Source of the DNA: an uncultured cyanobacterium
Lineage (GTDB): Bacteria; Cyanobacteriota; Cyanobacteriia; PCC-6307; Cyanobiaceae
Length of the DNA: 11,213 nucleotides
Assembly: GCA_903921295.1 (NCBI GenBank)
Contig: CAIXOZ010000163.1
Coordinates: forward strand, 1-11,213
Direction of reading: 5' to 3'
A program made the position numbers and the translations under genes. The notes under the pieces were generated by a model. The model saw nothing but the letters and a program-made list of their open reading frames with translations. It was not told the origin of the DNA and did not search any database. Positions 6,803 through 11,213 of the stretch are shown in pieces; position 1 is the first letter of the stretch, and each line of letters starts with the position of its first letter.

Positions 6803-7145
6803 CGCAGATCAGATCAACTGCGATCAGATCAAGCTCGCGACCACAGAGCAGGGTCGAGCTGATCGCACCGCAGCCAGGACAGGCACACCAGCCATGTTGA
6901 GCAGCAAAGGAGGCCTGGCAGGTGTTGCAGCTGGCCTGCGCCTGGACCCGCTCGATCTCCAGCAGCGACGCGGCGGCGATGCTGCCGGCCATCGCCGCCT
7001 GGTGCACCAGTTGCAGGGCCTGCGCATCGACGCCAGCCAGGCTGCCGACCCTGAGCACGATCCTCTCCACCCGGATGGCCCCAGCGGCGCTGGCACGCTC
7101 CAGCACCTCCTCCCGCAGGGCCTGCATCAGGCTCCATTCATGCAT
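6717..7145 (-). CDS. hypA: Hydrogenase nickel-incorporation metallochaperone HypA with extended C-terminal tail
   Basis: HypA supplies nickel with HypB. The 142-residue protein begins MHEWSLMQAL, with the nickel-binding Met1-His2-Glu3 set. It has a zinc site of Cys73/Cys76 and Cys89/Cys92 (CNTC and CPGC), then the family's GREL near 102-105. HypA proteins normally end about 10 residues after GREL, at roughly 113-118 residues. This one goes on for about 25 more, in a Pro/Ala-rich tail with two late lysines that overlaps hypB out of frame. The start is set by the MHE motif and by GGAGGG at 7151-7156, 5 bases upstream. A longer frame to 7274 is unrelated sequence inside hoxW. The start overlaps the hoxW stop by 8 bases. 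Confidence 0.95.
   Translation of the reverse strand: MHEWSLMQALREEVLERASAAGAIRVERIVLRVGSLAGVDAQALQLVHQAAMAGSIAAASLLEIERVQAQASCNTCQASFAAQHGWCACPGCGAISSTLLCGRELDLIAVDLICDVPSLLPGPGAPPTAPPAAAAKKPCAGA
6807..6832 (-). repeat. 15-base-period direct repeat just upstream of the hypB start
   Basis: On the minus strand TTGATCTGATC occurs twice, at 6832-6822 and 6817-6807. The period is 15 bases, so the repeat stays in the hypA frame and encodes a doubled DLI (residues 106-108 and 111-113). It ends 4 bases before the hypB ATG, where a ribosome site would be expected. It may be a local tandem duplication. Confidence 0.6.
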
Positions 7146-7640
7146 CGCCGCCCTCCAGCCAGTGCTGCAGCAGGGCTCTGGCCGTCGGGAGCTGGCGGCG
7201 CAGGCCCGGGGAGTAACGGGTGCCGTGGTCCAGGCAGTGGCCATGCAACAACAGGCGCTGTGCCGCGGGTGCACGGCCGTAGAGGGCTGCGGTCAGTGCC
7301 AGCACCCCCGCCGGCTCCAGGCTGTGGCTGAAGGCGGCGCTCCCCCGTGGATCGCCCGACGGCAGGAGCGGCAGCATCCAGGGTCCGTTGCCCGGGTTCA
7401 CCCCGGCCGGTCCCACGATCCCGCCGGTCTCCGGGAGCACGGCATCAATGAACAGCACCCGTTCGTGCTGCGCCAGGGTGGCCGCCAGTTCCGGCAGCAC
7501 CTGCGGCACCGCCAGCAGCCGTGCCGGGCAACCCGTCCGCTGGAGCCGATCCCATTCCGCAGCCAGGCGCCAGCCCACCCCGTCATCCGACCGCAACGGG
7601 TTGCCGATGCCGATCACCAGGGGCGCGCCGGTCACCGTCA

Positions 7641-7641
<1 letters not shown>
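7138..7641 (-). CDS. hoxW: HoxH-specific C-terminal maturation endopeptidase HoxW
   Basis: HoxW removes the C-terminal peptide of the HoxH precursor after nickel insertion, allowing the active site to close. The 167 residues begin with the family's GIGNPLRSDDGVG (11-23). The nickel-sensing residues known from E. coli HybD (Glu16, Asp62, His93) match Asp20, Asp66 (LFIDAV) and His106 (FSHSLEP) here. The SLEPAGVLALTAALYG segment is typical of this protease family. The name rests on motifs plus its place directly after hoxH, whose TGA shares a base with this ATG (TGATG). The stop overlaps hypA by 8 bases. Confidence 0.93.
7151..7156 (-). promoter_or_regulatory. Ribosome binding site of hypA
   Basis: On the minus strand GGAGGG lies 5 bases before the hypA ATG, inside the end of hoxW. 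It is one of two strong Shine-Dalgarno sites at normal spacing in the hydrogenase train and fixes the MHEWSL start. Confidence 0.65.
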
Positions 7642-9076
<1,435 letters not shown>

Positions 9077-9080
<4 letters not shown>

Positions 9081-9640
9081 CCGAAGCGTTGGGGGGGACC
9101 ATCGGGGGGGATCAGCGGCTGCTGCTGCCACCAGCGGCGCAGCAGGTTGCCGATCCGATCGGCGCTGGGGGGACAACCCGGCAGAGAGGCATCGACGGCG
9201 ATCACCGCCTCCAGCGGCAGCACCATCGGCAGGAGCTTCGGCAGCGGCGGATCGAGCCCCTCGCGGCCACCGGCAGCGGCCTCGATCGCCGTCTGACCCA
9301 GGCCGTTCCGGCAGCGATGGCGAAGTCCGGTGATGTTGGTATGAATGGCGCAGTCCCCCAGGGCCACCACCAGGGCCGTGCGCTCACGGATGCGACGGGC
9401 GAACTGCCGGTTCTCCTCGCTGGCCACGGCGCCCTCCACCAGGCAGAGATCGACCCTGTCGGGGTACTCCTTGGCATCACAGAGCGCGGCTGAGGCCACG
9501 AGATCGGCGTGAGCAGCCAACGCGATCAGCTCCAGATGCAGATCCAACAGGGCCATGTGACAGCCTGAACAGCCCGCCAGCCAGGCGGTGGCCAGCCGCA
9601 GCCGCGGTCGGGCCGGAACCGTGACGAATTCCGGGCTCAT
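9077..9640 (-). CDS. hoxY: Bidirectional [NiFe] hydrogenase small subunit HoxY
   Basis: HoxY pairs with HoxH and holds the proximal [4Fe-4S] cluster that carries electrons between the NiFe site and HoxU. The 187-residue length fits HoxY, which lacks the extra cluster domain and Tat signal of uptake small subunits. Likely cluster cysteines are Cys24 and Cys27 (LAGCSGCHM), Cys97 (ALGDCA) and Cys156 (LPGCPP). The segment CDAKEYPDRVDLCLVEGAV is characteristic. The ATG at 9638-9640 overlaps the hoxU stop as ATGA. A longer frame to 9886 lies inside hoxU and has no resemblance. No signal peptide is present, which agrees with a cytoplasmic enzyme. No clear ribosome site is seen, so translational coupling is likely. 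Confidence 0.96.
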
Positions 9641-10404
9641 GGCATCCCGTCCGGTGTGTCCCATCCGGCAGGAAGCCGCACCGGTTCCAGGCGCGTCGGC
9701 CGGAGACGGGCCGCAACCGAGGCATCGACCTGGCGTTCGCCAGTGGTCCAGGCCTTGTCCGCCAGGGCTCCTGTCGGACAGAGCTGCACACACTTGCCAC
9801 AGGAGGTGCAGCCATCGACGCTGCCCCAGGGTTGATCCAGTCCCGCCACCAGGCGGGTGGCGGAGCCCCGTTCCGCCAGCTCCCACACCTGGGCGCCTTC
9901 GATCTCGGCGCAGACGCGCACGCAGCGGCTGCAGAGGATGCAGACGTTGTGATCGAGCAGAAAGCGGGGGTGCGAGGCATCCACCCGACGCTGCTGGCGC
10001 TGCGCCGGGTAGCGCAGATGGTCCACCCCCAGCTGCTGCGCCAGGCTCTGCAGTTCACAGCTGCCGCTGGCCACGCAGAAGGCGCAGACGTGGTTGCCCT
10101 CCTGAAACAGCAGCTCCAACCCCAGCTGCCGCAACAGCGCCAACGTGGCGTTCCGGGTCTCCACCACCATCCCCGCACCGACGGCCGTGGTGCAGGCGGC
10201 CAGAGGCCGCGGTTGACCGGCCACGGACACCAGACAGAGCCGGCAGGCTCCGACGACGCTCAGTCCCTCCACAAAACAGAGGGTTGGCACGCTGATGCCG
10301 GCCGCGTGGCAGGCCTGAAGCAGGCTGCTGCCCTCCGCGACCTGCAGCGCGCGGCCATCGATCTGCAGCCTCACGCCGCCCTCCTTCACCCCTGACCCGC
10401 TCAT
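9637..10404 (-). CDS. hoxU: Bidirectional hydrogenase diaphorase iron-sulfur subunit HoxU
   Basis: HoxU relays electrons between HoxF and HoxY and is related to the N-terminal part of NuoG of complex I. The 255 residues show a [2Fe-2S] ferredoxin domain with Cys43, Cys54, Cys57 and Cys71. A His-ligated [4Fe-4S] site follows, with His105, Cys107, Cys110 and Cys116 (NHVCAFCVASGSCELQ). A two-cluster ferredoxin module has Cys155/158/161/165 and Cys199/202/205/209. Phrases such as GLSVVGACRLCLV, DHNVCILCSRCVRVC and GCTSCGKCVQLCPTGAL match cyanobacterial HoxU closely. A tail of about 40 residues after the last cluster is longer than usual. The start overlaps the hoxF stop as ATGA and has a strong ribosome site. 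Confidence 0.96.
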   Translation of the reverse strand: MSGSGVKEGGVRLQIDGRALQVAEGSSLLQACHAAGISVPTLCFVEGLSVVGACRLCLVSVAGQPRPLAACTTAVGAGMVVETRNATLALLRQLGLELLFQEGNHVCAFCVASGSCELQSLAQQLGVDHLRYPAQRQQRRVDASHPRFLLDHNVCILCSRCVRVCAEIEGAQVWELAERGSATRLVAGLDQPWGSVDGCTSCGKCVQLCPTGALADKAWTTGERQVDASVAARLRPTRLEPVRLPAGWDTPDGMP

Positions 10405-11213
10405 GGCACCTCCTTCGCGCCTGAGTCACCGCGGTACTCGGAGCGGAACAGGCGCAGGCTGCTCAGCAGGGGATTGGGAGCCCCCTGGCCCAGGCCGCAC
10501 AGGCTGGAAACCCTGACCATCGCGGCCAACTCCTCGATCAGGGCCAGCACGTGGTCCGGGCCGCGATCTCCTCCACCGGCCTGCAGCTGCTCCAGGAGTG
10601 CCACCAGGGTTCGGGTGCCGGCCCGGCAGGGGATGCACTTGCCGCAGCTTTCACTGGCGCAGAACCGCAGGCCGTGCAGCACCAGCTCAGGTATCGGAGT
10701 GCGATCACCGATCGCCACCAGCCCTCCCGATCCCAGGGCCGAACCGAGCGCGGCAAAGGCCTCGTAGTCAATCGGTGTCTCGAGCCGGGAGGCCGGGATG
10801 AAGCCGCCGGTCGGGCCACCGGTCTGCACCGCCTTGATCCGTTGCCCGTCTGGTGCACCGCCGCCGATCTCCTCCACAAGCTCCCGCAGGCTGAGGCCCA
10901 TCGGCACCTCCACGACCCCGCAGTGGCGGATCGCTCCGGACAGGGAAAACACCTTGGTGCCGAGGCTGCGCTCACGGCCGATCGCGGCGTAGGCCTCGGG
11001 CCCGATCGCCAGGAGCGCGGGCACGCTGGCCAGGGTTTCGACGTTGTTGATCAGGGTAGGCCGTTGCCAGAGGCCGTGCTGGGCCGGGTAAGGCGGTCGT
11101 GGATGGGGGGTGCCCCGCCGTCCTTCGATCGCCGCCATCAAGGCTGTTTCCTCGCCGCAGACATAGGCGCCGGCCCCCACCCGGAGGCTGATCCGGAACC
11201 GGAAGCGCCGACC
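10401..11213 (-). CDS. hoxF: Bidirectional hydrogenase diaphorase flavoprotein subunit HoxF (5'-partial, C-terminal half)
   Basis: HoxF binds FMN and NAD(P)H and is the NADH-side subunit, related to NuoF of complex I. The frame is open to the right edge. The GTG at 11180 is internal: 11 in-frame codons upstream (GRRFRFRISLR) continue the conserved domain. About 270 of the usual roughly 530 residues are visible. Shown are the FMN/NADH-binding GAGAYVCGEETALM, the conserved RPPYPAQHGLWQRPTLINNVET region, the SLBB-type stretch around KVFSLSGAI, VQTGGPTGG, and the cluster ligands ESCGKCIPC (visible residues 190, 193, 196) with a fourth Cys at 239 in SLCGLGQGAPNP. It ends in the family's FRSEY. The N-terminal thioredoxin-like part, any fusion and the operon promoter lie outside. 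Complex I NuoF is excluded by the HoxUYH neighbours. Confidence 0.95.
   Translation of the reverse strand, partial: GRRFRFRISLRVGAGAYVCGEETALMAAIEGRRGTPHPRPPYPAQHGLWQRPTLINNVETLASVPALLAIGPEAYAAIGRERSLGTKVFSLSGAIRHCGVVEVPMGLSLRELVEEIGGGAPDGQRIKAVQTGGPTGGFIPASRLETPIDYEAFAALGSALGSGGLVAIGDRTPIPELVLHGLRFCASESCGKCIPCRAGTRTLVALLEQLQAGGGDRGPDHVLALIEELAAMVRVSSLCGLGQGAPNPLLSSLRLFRSEYRGDSGAKEVP
10409..10415 (-). promoter_or_regulatory. Ribosome binding site of hoxU
   Basis: On the minus strand AAGGAGG lies 4 bases before the hoxU ATG and is formed by codons of the hoxF end (Lys-Glu-Val). It is the best Shine-Dalgarno match in the window and supports the start at 10404. Confidence 0.65.

Noticed and set aside
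9081..9176. N-terminal extension of HoxH
   Set aside because: Overlaps the hoxY end with unrelated sequence. The family begins just before IEPLTRIEGH.
9641..9886. N-terminal extension of HoxY
   Set aside because: The extra residues read hoxU out of frame and carry no signal peptide or Tat motif. The ATGA start at 9640 is better.
11178..11180. GTG as the start of the last minus-strand gene
   Set aside because: The codons upstream to the window edge continue the conserved HoxF domain, so this is an internal Val and the gene is partial.
9637..11213. Complex I subunits NuoF and NuoG
   Set aside because: The sequences are related, but cyanobacterial complex I lacks these subunits. The immediate hoxY and hoxH neighbours identify HoxF and HoxU.

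Overview
The window is GC-rich (roughly two-thirds G+C by eye) and looks cyanobacterial, most likely a picocyanobacterial Synechococcus/Cyanobium-type genome. The evidence is a PstS that closely resembles picocyanobacterial PstS proteins, a NAD(P)-linked bidirectional Hox [NiFe] hydrogenase with HoxU, HoxY, HoxH and HoxW all recognisable, and eight copies of the cyanobacterial palindrome GCGATCGC (HIP1). Species assignment is inference.

Left edge (1-1250, + strand): the 3' end of an unrecognised ORF with one hydrophobic stretch, then a 66-base spacer with a two-repeat Pho-box-like element, then pstS, the periplasmic phosphate-binding protein of the Pst transporter. No pstC, pstA or pstB is visible. 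A GC-rich hairpin just past pstS looks like its terminator and lies inside the 3' end of the convergent gene hypE.

The rest (1272-11213, - strand) is one uninterrupted gene train. In transcription order it is hoxF (5' end outside the window), hoxU, hoxY, hoxH, hoxW, hypA, hypB, hypF, hypC, hypD, hypE. Almost every junction overlaps: ATGA at hoxF/hoxU, hoxU/hoxY, hoxY/hoxH, hypB/hypF, hypC/hypD and hypD/hypE; TGATG at hoxH/hoxW; 8 bases at hoxW/hypA; 86 bases at hypA/hypB. Only hypF/hypC has a gap (26 bases). No internal promoter is evident, so the whole set is probably one operon driven from beyond the right edge.

Together the genes form a nearly complete hydrogenase system. HoxF and HoxU form the diaphorase part and pass electrons between NAD(P)H and the hydrogenase. 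HoxY and HoxH form the hydrogenase heterodimer. HypE and HypF make the cyanide ligands from carbamoyl phosphate. HypC and HypD assemble the Fe(CN)2CO unit. HypA and HypB insert nickel. HoxW then clips the HoxH C-terminus. hoxE is not in the window and may lie upstream of hoxF.

There is no mobile element, CRISPR array, tRNA or rRNA that I can support, and I see no wholly novel system. The points worth following are the compactness of the operon and several departures in the maturation proteins: shortened HypC and HypD at their junction, a HypB without its N-terminal nickel motif, an extended HypA tail out of frame over hypB, and a HypF with several altered family motifs.
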